Translations under genes and position numbers: made by a program
Notes under the pieces: model-generated
The model's input: the letters and a program-made list of their open reading frames with translations, nothing else
Databases searched by the model: none
What the model was told of the DNA's origin: nothing
Shown: positions 23,763-37,985 of the stretch, in pieces
Position numbering within the stretch: position 1 is the first letter of the stretch
How the letters are laid out: each line of letters opens with the position of its first letter
NCBI GenBank assembly: GCA_003255065.1
Contig: QAOA01005252.1
Location: forward strand, 24,211 to 88,210
DNA length: 64,000 nt
Direction of reading: 5' to 3'
Source: Cercis canadensis
Lineage: Eukaryota > Streptophyta > Magnoliopsida > Fabales > Fabaceae

Positions 23763-25847
23763 GATGGCGAGGTTGGATATCCTTGCTCCACACAGTTTTG
23801 GCTTTTGGCTGTAATTTCTCTTTCTCTTTTTTTTTTTTTAATAAATTATTTGAGACGTTTTTTTTCGGCTTACTGTGTAGCCTAATCAAATTGGACTTAA
23901 GGAAGTTCAACGAAACATTGAGTTGGGCTCATTTCTGTGACTTGAATTTTCTTATGATTGGCCCACACAAAAGTAGGCCTAGCCTTACACTTTTTGCAGA
24001 TGATTGATTGATTAAAATTACATATTTTATAAATATAGAAGAATTAAATAAAAAAATCAAAATTATAATTAAGCTTTTTTTTCTTTTCATACATAGCAGC
24101 ACGTGGTATATATAATGATTGTGTAAAACTATTTCACATTGTCAATGGATCAAAAAATTAAATCATTCTTCGATTATCAGTCTAAGGTCTCTTTCGAATA
24201 GTGATGAGAAACAGGAAAACCAAACACTTTATTAATTAAAAATTTTATAATCAGCCAAAAAATAAGTGTTTTTTTTTTTTTCATTACACAATGACGTTAG
24301 ATTTTTGTCCCCGTGATATGAGATAATAGAGTTTTGAATTTGAGATCTCAATCTTGTTAAAAAAATTAATAAATTAATTATATTGTGTGTACTTATATAA
24401 ATAAAAAATTAAGTTAAATTTTGTATGAAAGTGTCACACTTAATGTGACTAATGCTTTTTAGGCTTTTATTGAGAATTAAAGAGTTTTGACACTTTTTTA
24501 ATCCATCGTAGTACATGGTACAATCTGTCATGCAAATTTTTTTATGTTATCAATAAATCAGATTAATTAACAATTTAACATTCATATAAAAAAAAAATTA
24601 ATTTACACTCAATATATCTCCACACTCTTTAAATATAAGACTAATCTCTATTCAATATAGGACTAATCTCTATTCAGAACGGGAATAGTAATCGATAAAT
24701 TTCTCTTAACAAGTGTGACTCTAAAGATTTAAACTCAATATTTTTAGCTTAAAACACCTTGAAGCTCAGCCTACTTTCATTGTGCTAACACTATATTGAT
24801 AAAATATAGGACTTGATTTCGCGAAATCATTGCATTTCATGTGATTAAGAATGAAGCAAAGCGAAAATGGGTGGCGATGGAGATGGACAATATAATTATT
24901 CGTATCATTGGCTAAGTGGAGGTCCACAGTCTAGTTAATGCTAATGCGAGTACTGCCAACAGAATGCATACATAGAAATATTATAAAAGAATGACCCATA
25001 TATTTTTTTTATTGGAAGAATAAATCCATATTTACAGTATTGTAAGTGCGACAAACATGGATATGCTAATGAGGACAGTATGAGATTCCTTACACATTTT
25101 TCTATAACCTATTTTCATTAGACAGAATGATTGATGCTATGGTTTAGTTTTGATTATTTCAATTATAATTTCTATGACTGATTGAAGTGCCATTAAACTC
25201 TCACCTTAATGGCATCTCTATTTGCCTTTACCCTTCTACTTCTCCAACAATTGTTATATGTATAAACTTGTCCTCTTTATGTTAAAAACTTATCCTAATA
25301 GATTTTAATCTTGTTTTTGGGAGAATTAATAAATTAATAGAATAACTCAAATATCTTTCAAAAAAAAAAACATGTTAGCCTTCATTTTAACCTTACATCA
25401 ACATAATTAATTAGCCTTTCATAATTAATTAACCATTTTCGTTTCTCTTCTTGAAATAATTTAGGTCATTTTTCTGTTTTTGTAGTTTTCTCATTTTTAA
25501 TCCATTGTTATGTGTTACAATAAGAAGCAGTAATCTTAATTTTCTATTCTCTAAATTTTTTGTTCAATGATGAAATGGGATTTGATCTCACATTTTTGTG
25601 CCTGCTATAAAAAACTTTAACCTAAACTAACTAACTTCAATTTCAATATTTTCAATTTGCTTTTACACAAGTTGAAGATAGAAGCTTCAAAGGCATTCAC
25701 TAAGCTACAATAATTCTTCTCTTTTTTTCTACCTTGTTTTCCTCTCAAGGATGTGTGTGATATTTCTCGATGATTGGACAGGGTAAGGCAAAATGAACAC
25801 ACACTATGGGCTCTTGAATCTTCTTCCACACTTTCACATTCAATCAA
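23763..25847. other. Intergenic, no gene recognised
   Basis: This is the upstream flank of RPL28, then AT-rich DNA with many poly-T runs, then the likely 3' UTR of the NPF gene, whose stop is at 25848-25850. Short reading frames here have no recognisable product. Confidence 0.5.
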
Positions 25848-28800
25848 CTATTCTCTTGGATTTACTTGGTTAGTCCCATGCAGTGTCTTCTCCTTCAGTT
25901 CCTCAGCAAGCACTTCTATGGAATTCGAAACTTCAGCCCTATATACATAGAATTTGATGACAAACATGAAGAAGAAGAAGTTCAAGATGTTTAGAACCGC
26001 GAAAAACGCGTAGTAGTAATCAAGATGAGAAGCATTCAGGTTGTTCAAAATCCACCCCTGGTGACCATGTTCCTTGGTGATGTGTGAAACTATTGAAAGA
26101 AGGAAAGTACTGAGGAAATTCCCAATCCCTAAGGTAGTCATGGAATAGGAAGTGCCAAGGCTCTTCATGCTTTCCGGGGCCTGGTCGTAGAAGAACTCGA
26201 TTTTCGCAACCTCTAAGAAAGCATCAGCAGTTCCCATAAGCACAAATTGAGGAAGCAAAATGAATATGCTCAAAGGAACTTGTCCTCCATTTTCTACTAC
26301 CCCATGATCCTTAGCCACTTTAAGTCTGTAACTTTCAGTTAGAGAAGCAATTGCCATAATCACTATGTGGATGATCATGCCAATTCCCATTCTTTGAAGA
26401 AGGGTAATGCCTCTTGGGTTCTTGGTAAATTTCTGCATGATCTTGACGAAAAAACGGTCATAGAGCACAACACAGATAAGCATAGAGATAGTTACAAATG
26501 CACCTAAACTTGCAGGGGGGATTTTGAAGTTTCCAATGCCTCTATCAAGAGTAGTTCCTTGCTTCACAAAGAGTGTATTTATCTGAGCAACCATTGTGCT
26601 AGGCACAAATGTGGCAACCAATATTGGGATCATTCTTAGCATTTGTTTTGTTTCCTCTACTTGGCTAACTGGGCATAACATCCATGGACTAGTTCCTGAA
26701 CTTGTTTTCACACTGGCCTTGTTGAGAAACCTGCATATGTAGATATAAATGCATTACAACACTGTATAGTAAATTATTCATCAAGTGGACAAGAAATGAG
26801 TAGTACCATTTAGCCTGAAAGGACAAAATGTATAAACAGTGAGACTTACAACACAAGAAATATTAATGTACATCCTTATGTAACATGTTTAGTTTAGTGG
26901 TAAGATGCGTCAAAATCCTTTTTACGGTAGCTAGGTTGAATTATTAATACTATTTATTCTAGAACATGACTAGAAAAGTGATTGGACCAAAATGTGGAAA
27001 GAATTGGAGAAATGACCAAAAGCATGAATGGAAGGACCTACAAATAAGAAACACTTAAGTAGAGTCACATCCATTCAGTTAATGTATTATGTGTTTGGTT
27101 TAGTGGTGGGATGCTCTGAAATCATTTTTTTGAAGCCAGATGCAATGGTTTTAGGAAGTTTTCACACCAAATATTCTAATAGTTGAGACACAAATTTGAG
27201 AGTAGTAGTAATTTCTATGAGAAATCAGTATAGAACTTTTATACCTCAATGTTGAGGTGGAATCAATCCTGAACTTCCCTTTCTTTGCATACTCTTCCAA
27301 GTCAAGCTCATATAACTCTTTAGGGTCACTAGGGACAGGCACACTCCATTTCCTCAAAGCAGCCACAATGACCCTAGCCATTCTAGTGAAGGGACTCCCA
27401 TTGGGCAACTTGTGTCTATAGAAGGGTGTGCCTGCCAAGAAGAAAACAATCGAAATTGCAAGGCCAAGAGTGGGAAGAGCATAGCCAAGAGTCCAACCCA
27501 CATTGTCTTGGATGTACACAAGAACAGTGTTGGCAAACAGGGTCCCAAAGAAGATGCTAAACATCCACCAATTGAAGAAAGAGAGCTTATGTGCCTTCTC
27601 TTTGGGCTCAAAATCATCAAATTGGTCAGCACCAATGGTGGAGATATTGGGCTTGGTCCCACCAGTTCCCACAGCTAGAGTGTAGAGTGCACCATAGAAC
27701 ACAGCTAGTTGTAATGTAGAGGCTTTCTTGCACTTTGTCACATCCGTTTCAAGGCACCGAGGTGGCTTTAGGCTAGGAAGTGAAACTGATAAGGTGAGTA
27801 GAGACATGCCCTACAAGCCAATAACCACCAATTTTAGTCAAACAAAACCAAAAAAGAAGAAGAAGAAATTAAAACAACAATATATATAGTTTATGGAACT
27901 TAAGATTATTAATTTTGGTACATAGGTTAAACATAAAGTGAAATTAATTCTAGATCCCTACGAAAAAATGTAACCCTCTTTTTTTTCCCTTAAACCCTTA
28001 CATCTTTAACTTAAGTTGGAAATTAATTCTAGATCCCTACAAAAAAAAAAATAACCTATTGATTCAGTTGACACCTTTTAAAGTGAAATTTCAATGATTA
28101 AATTTTTTTCTCAACAAAAAGTAAAATTACCTATAGATATTCTATTTTTTTTTTTTTGGGGAATGAAAATAAACTGATAACATATTCTTCAGTTAAATTT
28201 TTAATGCAGTTTACTGCTAAAATTACAATTATTTATTATTTAAAGGATGTATATTTAAGAGCATGGAAAACAATTAATGACTAACATTGGATACAGAAAT
28301 TAATAAATAGGCTATGAGTATGACGTGGACAAACGTATACTGAACATTGAAAAAGATATATACACTGCTACCAGCAAGATAAATATACAATAATAATGTG
28401 ACAATATCACAACCACATGATAATTTTTGACTCTTATAACAAAACAAAGAATATTTTCTTCTAGATATAGTGTAGACCAATTAAATAAAGCAATTATTAT
28501 TCATCACTTGGTTGTTCTGTTTATTGGACCTCAACCCACTTGACCCACTATGTCTTGTCTTGACCAGCTAAAACAAAAAGCTCAAGACAAAGAAAATAAA
28601 CAACATGTCCTTATCTAGAAGAAAATGAACTAATAGGTGTTTGTACCAAAATACAAAATAAGTGTAAATTTATTAGGAACACAAATTTAAATAAACAATT
28701 TATGTCCTTATTTGGGTGCCTACATGTGAACTCATTTAACTTTTTTTAACAAAGTTTAAATATAATTGTCTAGATATATAAATTTATATATTAAAAATTA

Positions 28801-31800
28801 CAAAATTAACATTACCGAGTAGTTGTACACTACTTAATTATTTAAAATCATGGTATGGAGACAAAGATTAATAAATTTTAAGAGAATATTCAATCAAAAA
28901 AATATATATTTTAAGAGAATAATCCTTAACATATTTTGTGTTAAAAAATTATATAATATATTAAATATTATTCCCTTAGGATTTATTTATCAATCTTTAC
29001 TCATATATACCAAACTCACCCTTAATAAATAATGGGTTAGATAGACTGGAGTCTCAAAGTACGTACAAAAATTGCTGCTCTGTAACTTAGACCTAAAGAA
29101 TGAAACTAGAAGACAAATACAGATGNAGTCTCAAAGTACGTACAAAACTTGCTGCTCTGTAACTTAGACCTAAAGAATGAAACTAGAAGACAAATACAGA
29201 TGCTATTTTAAGCTGGGAACTTAAAAACAGTGGTCCACTTGGGTCCCCATGGAGAATTATAAGTATGAAAAGTATACCACATGTGCTTACGATAAAAAAG
29301 AGAATAAGACGTTTTCCTACTAAGTTCATAGTTTCTTCATAGACACAGTATATTATTATCATGGGTCAAACTTGCATACATGCTTGCCCAAATTCGTGAT
29401 CTTTGAAAATAGAAAACCTAAAAAGTCACAGTTATATGACTTGTCGTGCTTCATGATTGCCTTATAGCCTATAACTTAATCCAATGTGTGAATGCGTGTA
29501 TTATTGGTCTAGTTTTGGTCCAGTTACTAGCTAGCTACTTTCATACAAGTAACACTGCAAATTGATTAAGTTAAGACAAAAGTGTAGTCCATAGTTAATG
29601 AATAGTTGGACCAACAAGTTGACAATTGGTACTCTTGGCCTGCTATAGTGGATGATGAGACCTTCTCAATTATAGGTTGAAAATATCTAACTTAAGCATA
29701 ATCAACCAGTGATCAGTTTTCATTTAATGATTTAATCTTTCCTTTATCATATAATATAATCTTTTAATTAAGTTTATTGATTAATTGGGTGAATTCTTAA
29801 TAAGATAAACCCTACTTTTTAATAAAATCAAGTGTATATCAAAATATCATGATGTGAATGGTTAAGAATCAAATTCCGTATCTTTTTACTATTTTATAAG
29901 TATGAAAGCAATAAAATGTTCCAAGATCTTATCTAGTTTTGCTAATTAACCTTTACAATACCAATGCATTAAGGAATAAGGATCTAGAATGAAATATGTC
30001 TCTTCTTATCACTATAGGGAGTTGGAAGTTGGAGAGAAGAACTATATAAAGCAAAAAGTTCACCAAAATAGTGTACTTTTTAAAACATGCATCTCTCTTG
30101 ATTTGTCAAAAGCAAATCCTATACTTTAACTTTTGTATACAACGATACTTTGAATTCAAACTTAACGATACTTTTGTATGCATCTCTCTAGGGTAATTTT
30201 TTGTGTACCCTAGAGTATATACTTCACATACAAAAATAGATAGTTTTATTAAATTTTATGTGTGAGCCCTACCAATATAACTACTCATTTTTATGTTTAT
30301 ATCGTACCTAATAATTTTTCCTTTACTACTCACACTTTAAAGAGTATATTGCAGATATAGAATCATTGACATCAACCCTTTAATTTCTACAATGACAGAA
30401 GGTGCCGTTATGCGCATCTCTTATTTATAAATAGGTATTATAAATAACATCTAAAAATATGGAGAATGTTAGTCCTAAATTTTGTTGGTTATATATGTCA
30501 TTGATGAATTGAATAGACATTTTAAGATGTAAGAGAAAAAGTCACCACAATAAATGAATATTAGTAGTGAAGGACATACCGAGAGGTAGATAGTGGAGGC
30601 AATAATAAAAGTCCAATAACGGCCGAGGTGAGCGTCAGCAACGTAGGCGCCCAAGATGGGCGTGATCCAAATGGTGCCAACCCAATTAGTGACGTTGTTG
30701 GAGGAGGTGACGGTGCCTTGGTGAAGCTTCTTTGTCAAATATAGGATCAGATTAGATGATATTCCATAATACGCCATTCTTTCAAAAACCTCATACACTG
30801 CATCAATCAACTCAAACCATTCAATGCAAGATAAGGTTCAGATATTTTTCTTTTCTTTTGCAGCCCCTAACTATTACTACCTCTTAATTAGTGTTACATC
30901 CCTGGTTTCTGCAGAAGCTACTATATATAACTAGACAAATAACAAGTGCAAGTGGTCCATAAGTTGAGAAAAAAAAAATTGCTTATAAATGTAGTAGGTT
31001 TACAAAAAGACGTAACCAAAGGTTTACAAAAAGAGACAAAATAACAAATGATGTTACATAGTAATGGTAATGCCCTTATAAAGCTTCTATCTGACCTAAT
31101 TAATAAAGCTTCAATGAAACTTTGTTCTCAACTTTAAAAGAGGTATTCATACACATTTTCATCCATGCACATGGTGTGTAAGCTTCATTATTCAGAGAAA
31201 GTTGGATTATACAAAACCTAGTCAGTTACATACTATAATAGTGTATAACATCTGAATTATCAAATTAAAGGTTTAGTGAAATACTTGTNTAATAAAGCTT
31301 CTATCTGACCTAATTAATAAAGCTTCAATGAAACTTTTTTCTCAACTTTAAAAGAGGTATTCATACAAATTTTCATCCATGCACATGGTGTGTAAGCTTC
31401 ATTATTCAGAGAAAGTTGGATTATTCAAAACCTAGTCAGTTACATACTATAATAGTGTATAACATCTGAATTATCAAATTAAAGGTTTAGTGAAATACTT
31501 GTGTGGGAATGTGTAATGATGTGCAAATAAACACACTCTGGCTATTAAAAAAAAAAAAAAAAACCTCTTATGCACACTTTTGTGTGCACACTTGTGTACA
31601 CCCAATTAATACAAGTTGATCATAAAGTTTTAGTAATAAGGTCATATGAAATTTCAGGATCCAGTTAACCTTAAATATTTTATTATATATGTAGAATGTG
31701 AAGATGTACACTCATAGACACCCGCATGTGTGTGTACGATATGAGTGAAAGAGAAAGGAGAGGAGAGAGAGAGGACATACAAGTACTGAAGCAGGTAGCA

Positions 31801-32396
31801 TGGGCTTAAAGTGAAAGGTGTATAGGGGGCCCACGGCTGTGCTTTTACAGTTTGCCAACTAAGTTACGGAAAGGTATTTACTGCTCAGTTAATTCTGGGC
31901 ACGGGATGGAGAAAAAAACCAGAAAAGAACGAATAATTGAAGTCCAACTAATATCTTGCAAATGTAAATGTAGTTGAAGTTCAACACGAGTTTGAAAAAA
32001 AGGAAAAGGGAAACGTTAAAACACAAATTTAATCTATCTCTTCTGCAAAATGATATGTGATAGAGTGCTACTGAGATTTTAAACGGTAACAAAAATACCA
32101 AAAGAAAATCTCCCTCTTCAAATGGCCTTTGAAGAACAAGCAGGTACTTCTAACAACGAAGAGAACAGCACAGAACGAGCCGAGAAAAATAGCAGTTAAT
32201 TGAGACATAAACACATGCATTGGACAGAAAAAGTGGAAGAGGAAGACCTAGTCTAGCTAGCTCCCACATTCTAGGAGAAAAAGGCAAAGAAACAAGTCTC
32301 CACATGGAACTTTTATTATGAACAGAGCTCCACATGGAACTTTTTGATTTTACCAACAAATGGAAAATCATGGGTAACGAAAATGACATATTTTAG

Positions 32397-32429
<33 letters not shown>

Positions 32430-32561
32430 GTGATTACCAACAACAAAGGAGCAAGCCTTCCATCCACCTCTTTTGGATCTAAGAACAGGATTTCCTTTAA
32501 GATCCACTGTTCCATCTTGTGTATACTCAGTGACCCTGCCTTCTTCTTCTTGCAGAGCCAT
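25848..32561 (-). CDS. NPF5.2: NRT1/PTR family transporter, NPF5.2 (PTR3)-like
   Basis: NPF proteins are proton-coupled carriers of the major facilitator superfamily, with 12 membrane helices, moving nitrate, di/tripeptides or hormones. Arabidopsis NPF5.2 (PTR3) is a stress-induced peptide transporter. Four exons join in phase: 32561-32438, 30797-30580, 27810-27245 and 26730-25848. They total 1791 bases, or 596 residues, a normal length. After a polar start with DGTVDLKGNPV comes the ExxER proton-coupling motif (E44, E47, R48 in YEVFERMAYYG). GTGGTKPN lies at about 162-169 and DQFDD at about 176-180, and a long central loop ends near FLNKA (about 304). The last exon carries the C-terminal helices with FFYDQAPESMKSLGTS. 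The start is the first ATG of the acidic leader. Introns 1 and 2 contain assembly duplications at n 31289 and n 29126. Substrate cannot be read from sequence. Confidence 0.93.
29050..29202. repeat. Direct duplication around n at 29126 in NPF intron 2
   Basis: Bases 29050-29125 and 29127-29202 are nearly identical (one visible change) and are separated only by n. This is a probable unmerged contig overlap, and intron length is overstated accordingly. Confidence 0.85.
31077..31502. repeat. Direct duplication around n at 31289 in NPF intron 1
   Basis: Bases 31077-31288 and 31290-31502 match with only a few changes around a single n, the same artefact pattern as elsewhere in the window. Confidence 0.85.
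32402..32428. repeat. (AG)n run just inside NPF intron 1
   Basis: A perfect dinucleotide run of about 27 bases starts about ten bases after the exon 1 donor in transcript sense, where it reads as (CU)n. It is complementary to the (GA)n run in the 5' UTR at 32592-32631. Confidence 0.9.
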
Positions 32562-32590
32562 ATTCTTTTCTTTTGTTTCTTAACAGCAGA

Positions 32591-32591
<1 letters not shown>

Positions 32592-32631
<40 letters not shown>
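32592..32631. repeat. (CT)n run in NPF 5' UTR
   Basis: A perfect dinucleotide run of about 40 bases lies about 30 bases upstream of the start codon in transcript sense, where it reads (GA)n. GA-rich leaders are common in plants. This one can pair with the (CU)n run in intron 1. Confidence 0.9.
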
Positions 32632-32640
<9 letters not shown>

Positions 32641-32762
32641 TTAATTTGTTCTTTGATCTTTGGGGGGGAAAGCGAGCAAGCTGAAAGCCTTTAATTTGTC
32701 GGCCTTTAGCGAAGAAGTCTGCTGATTTGCTCTTCCTTGAACTATCCAACACACTGAATCCC

Positions 32763-32770
32763 CTTTTATA
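32763..32770 (-). promoter_or_regulatory. Likely TATA box of NPF gene
   Basis: The minus strand reads TATAAAAG about 200 bases upstream of the ATG, in a good context for a plant core promoter. It leaves room for a leader of about 170 bases that includes the (GA)n run. Confidence 0.5.
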
Positions 32771-35700
32771 GAACTAATTCCCTCTGTATTATTACCAATA
32801 AGCCATTGACTTTTGCTCTCTATTGCTAGACTTGGAGATTGTACACCATTAGCGTAACCCAATTAATATTACCAATTGATTGCTTTAGAGTACTATTTTT
32901 GTATTTGAACACAAAATGTATTAGTTTTGAGAATAGTTTCAATATCACTCAACTACAAATTATTTAGTCTATGGAGTACTACTTTCAAACTATATAAAAA
33001 TTACTTTTACATATACATATTATATTAATTACGATTTTATAAAATTTCACTAAATAAATTCAAGAAAAAAATTAAATTAAATTAATCCAAAAGGCAACCC
33101 CTCAACTAAATATATACTCAACTTGAACGATTTATCAAGTCTTACGTTTAAATTCAGCTATTTTTGCAGTTCTATATATATATATATTGCTTTTAGTAAA
33201 AGTATTTAAAATTATGAAACAAATATTTTAAAAATTGTTCAAATAATTAAATTAATATGAAAATTTATGTAACTACATTTTCAATCCAAATCATTTTTTC
33301 ATAATCCATTGATTATCTGGGCGCTTATTATAGTTACTTGACTCTAGGAAATTTTTTTATACACAATGCTTCCATTCACACAATTAAGTAAATAATTTTG
33401 TTAGGACCACTTTTCCTAAATCAGACTTGAGCCGTTTAATCTACATGCTATTGCATACGCGTTATTTCTACGTTTGGGAGATAGTGATGTGCGCAAGTTG
33501 ATGGGGCTTTACATGAGAAAGTAATATTGATCACTGGTGAGCACTGCGGAATTGACCGTCTACCATAGAAAATAAGGTCTCTATCATGGAAGTCAGATTT
33601 TGGAATTTACTAGCTTATTTGACTTTGCGATACAATTATCTTTTTGGTGGATGTCTAGTTCCTAGTTTATTTTTGGTATGTGTATAAGTTGAAAATTCAG
33701 ATTTCTTGCAAAGAATCTCACGCCACCAATTATGTCACACCCAATGAATTATGGATATGGAATCACTGTTGAACCTTTATCCCAACTATATAATTCGTAT
33801 TTAAATTTATCACATTAATGGGTGTCAAAAATTGATTCAACCTAAAAGTTTAAATTGTTAAGTGAATACTTATAAATGATTTCATATCTTACACGCCCCC
33901 CACGCAAAAGCCCTTTGGGCTTGAAGCATGAATAAAACACATGTCTATTTATATTTTGTACTGAAATTTTAATTTAATTGAGAATGCTAGAGCAAAATGA
34001 TTCAATTTTTTGACCACTTGGTTAAAGAGACTTTGCTATTATGTCAAGAACCGATACAATTTAAAAACTTAAGTTGTTAGGTAAAAGCCCATTAATGATT
34101 TTATATCTAAGAGTGGATATCCCTACAATGCACAATTTTAATTTGTTGGTGAGGTAAAGACATCAATTCTCTGTTACATGATAATTGTTAGTTAAAGATG
34201 TTATCATTCGTTTTAAAAATATTTTAGATAGTATTCAAGTCATTAAATATAGTTCAATAGTAAGAGATTTAAGTAATTTGGTGTCAGTTAAATCTATTTT
34301 TTGTTAATATTACAAATATTCTCATTTTACTCAATTAAACTTGAGACTAATCTTGTTTGAAGGTTAAAATAATTATAATTTCTTCTCTCCTAACAATACT
34401 TTTACTGAATCTCGAACCATTAAGCACAAACGGAGCATCCTCTGTAGTTTCATCTAACCAAACAAAAAATACTTATTTTTTTTGGTTAGCACAAAAAATA
34501 CTTATTACACAAAACAAAATGCTTTAAATGCCAACTGCTACAATATTTATTTCAATTGTCCTTACTTAAGCACTTATTAGAGAAGCAGTCATATGCCTGT
34601 GTTATTTATTGTTTTAAATAAATTATACACACATATACACACCAACAAAAACAAAAACTAAATTATGCATACAATAGTTACTAAATAATAAGATAAGAAC
34701 CTATAGACTATAGTTAACATGGTCACATGTAGCCACCCCACAAAAAAAAAAATTAACCAAATAAAAAAAAATGTAAAGATATGGAATGAAAATATTAAAC
34801 TATATGGATTTACAAAAGTATTATATTCGAAAAAAAATTAGATGTATATAACTTAGATTTTTGAACATACTTGAAGATTTTTTTTTTTCTTTTTTGTATT
34901 GAACATATTTAATGAATCTTTTTTTTTTTCTGTTTAATTGAACCAGAAAAAGATATATCTTTATTTTATTGACCTTTTATTGATCAGGAAAAGTCTTTAG
35001 TGGTCCCAGTATATATCAACCAGGAGATTCCTTCTTATCAAATCGGCGAGAATTTTCATATTGTAGGGATACCAAAATTTCTCACAAGACTCATGTGCAT
35101 GACTTAAATACATTATAGAGAAATTACCTAAACCTCCTTTATCTCTTTTTGGTAAGTTTTTTGTTACATTTGCACTGAGAAATGGAAGGATAAGAGTATA
35201 CCACGAGAATAGAATATTTAATATTAAACATTCTGATTTTTATTACCAAGAAAACCTATCGGCTGTTTTCTCAAAAAAAAATTGTGTTTTAAATAATGAA
35301 ACCTCTCCCTTATTTGAAATATAAAAAAAAAAATCAGAAAAAAATTTGGGGTACATGAAATCCATTAATAGTTTTTTTTTTTTTTTTTTTTGTTTTTAAT
35401 AATAAGGCGATTGTTATCCCATTTAATTGGGTGGGTGAGGCATACCTAGTGATGTGTCAAAATAAATAATTCATTATAAAATGTATAGAAAAACATGTTA
35501 GTTTATTTTTTGAATTTTTTTAATATGTTTTTTAGTATTTTTTCTATGTGGTGTAATTCTTCGAGATCTTCGCAATGATACTAAATTTATTAGGCGAGTC
35601 CCTGGTGATTGAGATAAGAATATTAAAAATTAAAGTGGAAACCTTAAATCGTATTAACGAACTTTTATGTATGAAAAGAGTAAATAAATGTTACAAGTAG

Positions 35701-36069
35701 TGTATTAGTTTGAACAACGAGAGGATTCCATATACTCATATATATTAAAAATGATTGAAAGAAGGATTCCGTATAGTCATATAGTCAAAAAGAATTAGAC
35801 GGCAGATTCTTATTGTCTCTCTCTTTTTCTTAGAAGAATGATTAATTGTTCTTTCACACCACATAAAAGTAACATATATATCATAAACTCTTAGTCTCTT
35901 TAGGTGAAATATATGATCAGAAAACTCCATTGCAACGCACGTGGGTGAAAATGATTAGAAGATCATTGAATATCTTCTAGAATGGGAGAAAAAAATCATT
36001 GACATGAGAGATTACCCATTGCGTTAAGTGTTTTAAACATGAAAAAGATTATAGTTTTTGCAGAAAACA
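32771..36069. other. Gene-free AT-rich stretch with retroelement-like repeat
   Basis: No protein gene is found. A block at about 33840-34110 (markers TTAAGTTGTTAGGTAAA and CCCTTTGGGCTTGAAGC) recurs in diverged form at about 37000-37260. Such phrases are frequent in plant LTR-retroelement remnants, but no LTR pair, primer site or polymerase frame is visible. Confidence 0.45.
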
Positions 36070-37985
36070 TGAGAGTGCAGGTTGAGTTCATATTCTTCAA
36101 AAATATATGCTTGACGTCATGTGAAGGAAGTGGAGTATATTGTCTTCAAAAATAGAGCATATGGATATTTGTAGTGGTTTCCATCAACTGCACGATGTAT
36201 TCTAGAGTATCCGAACCAAGCAACATTTTTTTGACTATCCTGCAGCTTAACAACAACAACTGAAAAACTAAGTGTGAAAGCAATGATTCCGACATGAAAA
36301 ATCATGTTTATCAGTGATAAGTCGGTAGAATTTTGTTGCCATAATCATGTGGACTTATGACTACTTACTTTAAATTCCTACTATTACTTTTGAATTTTAG
36401 AAACATTCCTTTCAATTTTTTAATTAAAAAAAATCACTTTCTAACATAGAAAAACTATTTTCTATTAAAAAAAATAATACAAAAGGTATTCTTAAAAAGC
36501 TTTTCTTTTTTCCTTAAAATAAAGAACTTGAAAGTTTAAAAAGTCGATCCAAATGATCTTTTACAAAGACCCAAAGAGATGTTAAAAAATGACTATTTTA
36601 ATTGACTTTTTAAACTTTCAACGACTTAAAAGTAATACAAAAAAAAAAAAATTCAAGAATTCAAATATTTTTTCCTACATTTTTTTTTTTTGGTGAATAT
36701 TTAAGGACTAAAAACACCCATCTACTCTAATATTTAACCACTCTTACTCCTTTCTTATTTTGAGTTTTATTTTTAATTTTCATATGTTCTTTTCTTTTCT
36801 GCCGTTTGAGAATTTGAAAGTCGGCCCTAGTGAAAGCCGAGCAACATTAGAGCATGGGAACCATTTCACACGGTTAGATGAATATTTGTAGTAGTCTTCA
36901 TCAACTTGACTATGTATTCTAGTTAGTTATCCAAGCCAGTCAACATTTTCTTGATTATTCAACTTATTCTTATCAAGAACCAATTCAACACAAAAATTTA
37001 AGTTGTTAGGTGAATGTTCGGGAATAGTTTTATATTTAACACATCCCTACATGTGAAAACCTTTTGGTCTTGAAGCGTAGACAAAGTACATGGCCCACTT
37101 ATACCATATACTAAAATTGCAATTTAATTAAGAAAGTGAAGACAAAATGATTCAATCTCTTAACCGCTTGGTCAAAAAAATTTTAATACTATGTCAAAAA
37201 CTAATTCAACCCAAAAACTTAAGCTGTTAGGTAAAGACTCATAAATAATTTTATATCTAACTATTCCCAAAAAAGAAAAAACAAAGAAGCTAACAACAAC
37301 AATTGAAAAGTAAATATGAAAGCAATCATGCTTTTGACATGAAAAATCATATTTAGTCAAAATGATGTGGATCTATGCCCTTAAATTTCTACTATTTTGT
37401 TTCATCCAACAATTATGTTTAAATTCTAGTAAATTTTCTATCAATTTTTTTTCTAATAAATAGCATTACTCTACTTTTATAAAGATGTTATAGAAAGTAT
37501 TTAAAAAATCTCTTTTTCACATAAAAAAAATAACTATTTCCTATTTAAAAAATGTGGTTGCTAAGTTACTTCTCTTTCAATGAGGGGTAATATAGCGCTC
37601 CCCCATAGGTAGTTTAGCAGTCACCTTTAAAAAACAAAAAAGAATACAAAAGAATATTCTTGAACAGCTTATTGTTTTTGCTCAAAATAAAGAGCTTGAA
37701 AGTTCAAAAAGCCAAATAGTTGTTTTCAAGGACCAAAGTGATAGTAAAAAATGATAATTTTGATCAATTTTTTAATTTTTCAAAAACTCAAGTGATATAA
37801 AAAATATTTCAAGAATCAAGTAAATTTTTTTTTTTTTTCAGTTTTAAGGACTAAAAAGACCCATCTACTCTAATATTTAACCACTCTTACTACTTTCTTC
37901 TTTTTTAGTTTTATTTTTAATTTTCATCTGTTCTTTTCGTTTCTTCCGTTTGAAAATTTGAAAGTTGACCCTAGTGAGCAATCAC
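36070..37985. repeat. Diverged tandem duplication of about 1 kb
   Basis: Two units, about 36070-36850 and 36870-37985, share ordered blocks: the GTATTCTAG/TATCC..CCAA..CAACATTTT block, the AACAACAACAACTGAAAA block, the ACATGAAAAATCATGTTTA block, and a closing block with CCATCTACTCTAATATTTAA and CCGTTTGA.AATTTGAAAGT. The second unit also carries the retroelement-like block noted near 33.9 kb. The divergence suggests an old duplication of transposon-derived DNA. Confidence 0.65.

Noticed and set aside
27354-27685. Overlapping frames on both strands inside the NPF gene
   Set aside because: Shadows of NPF exon 3, whose frame carries all family motifs.
32393-32752. 119-codon minus frame with (RE)n
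   Set aside because: It reads the GA/CT runs and the NPF leader in a wrong frame.
33840-34110. Complete LTR retrotransposon
   Set aside because: No paired LTRs, primer-binding site or gag/pol frames; only a recurring non-coding block.
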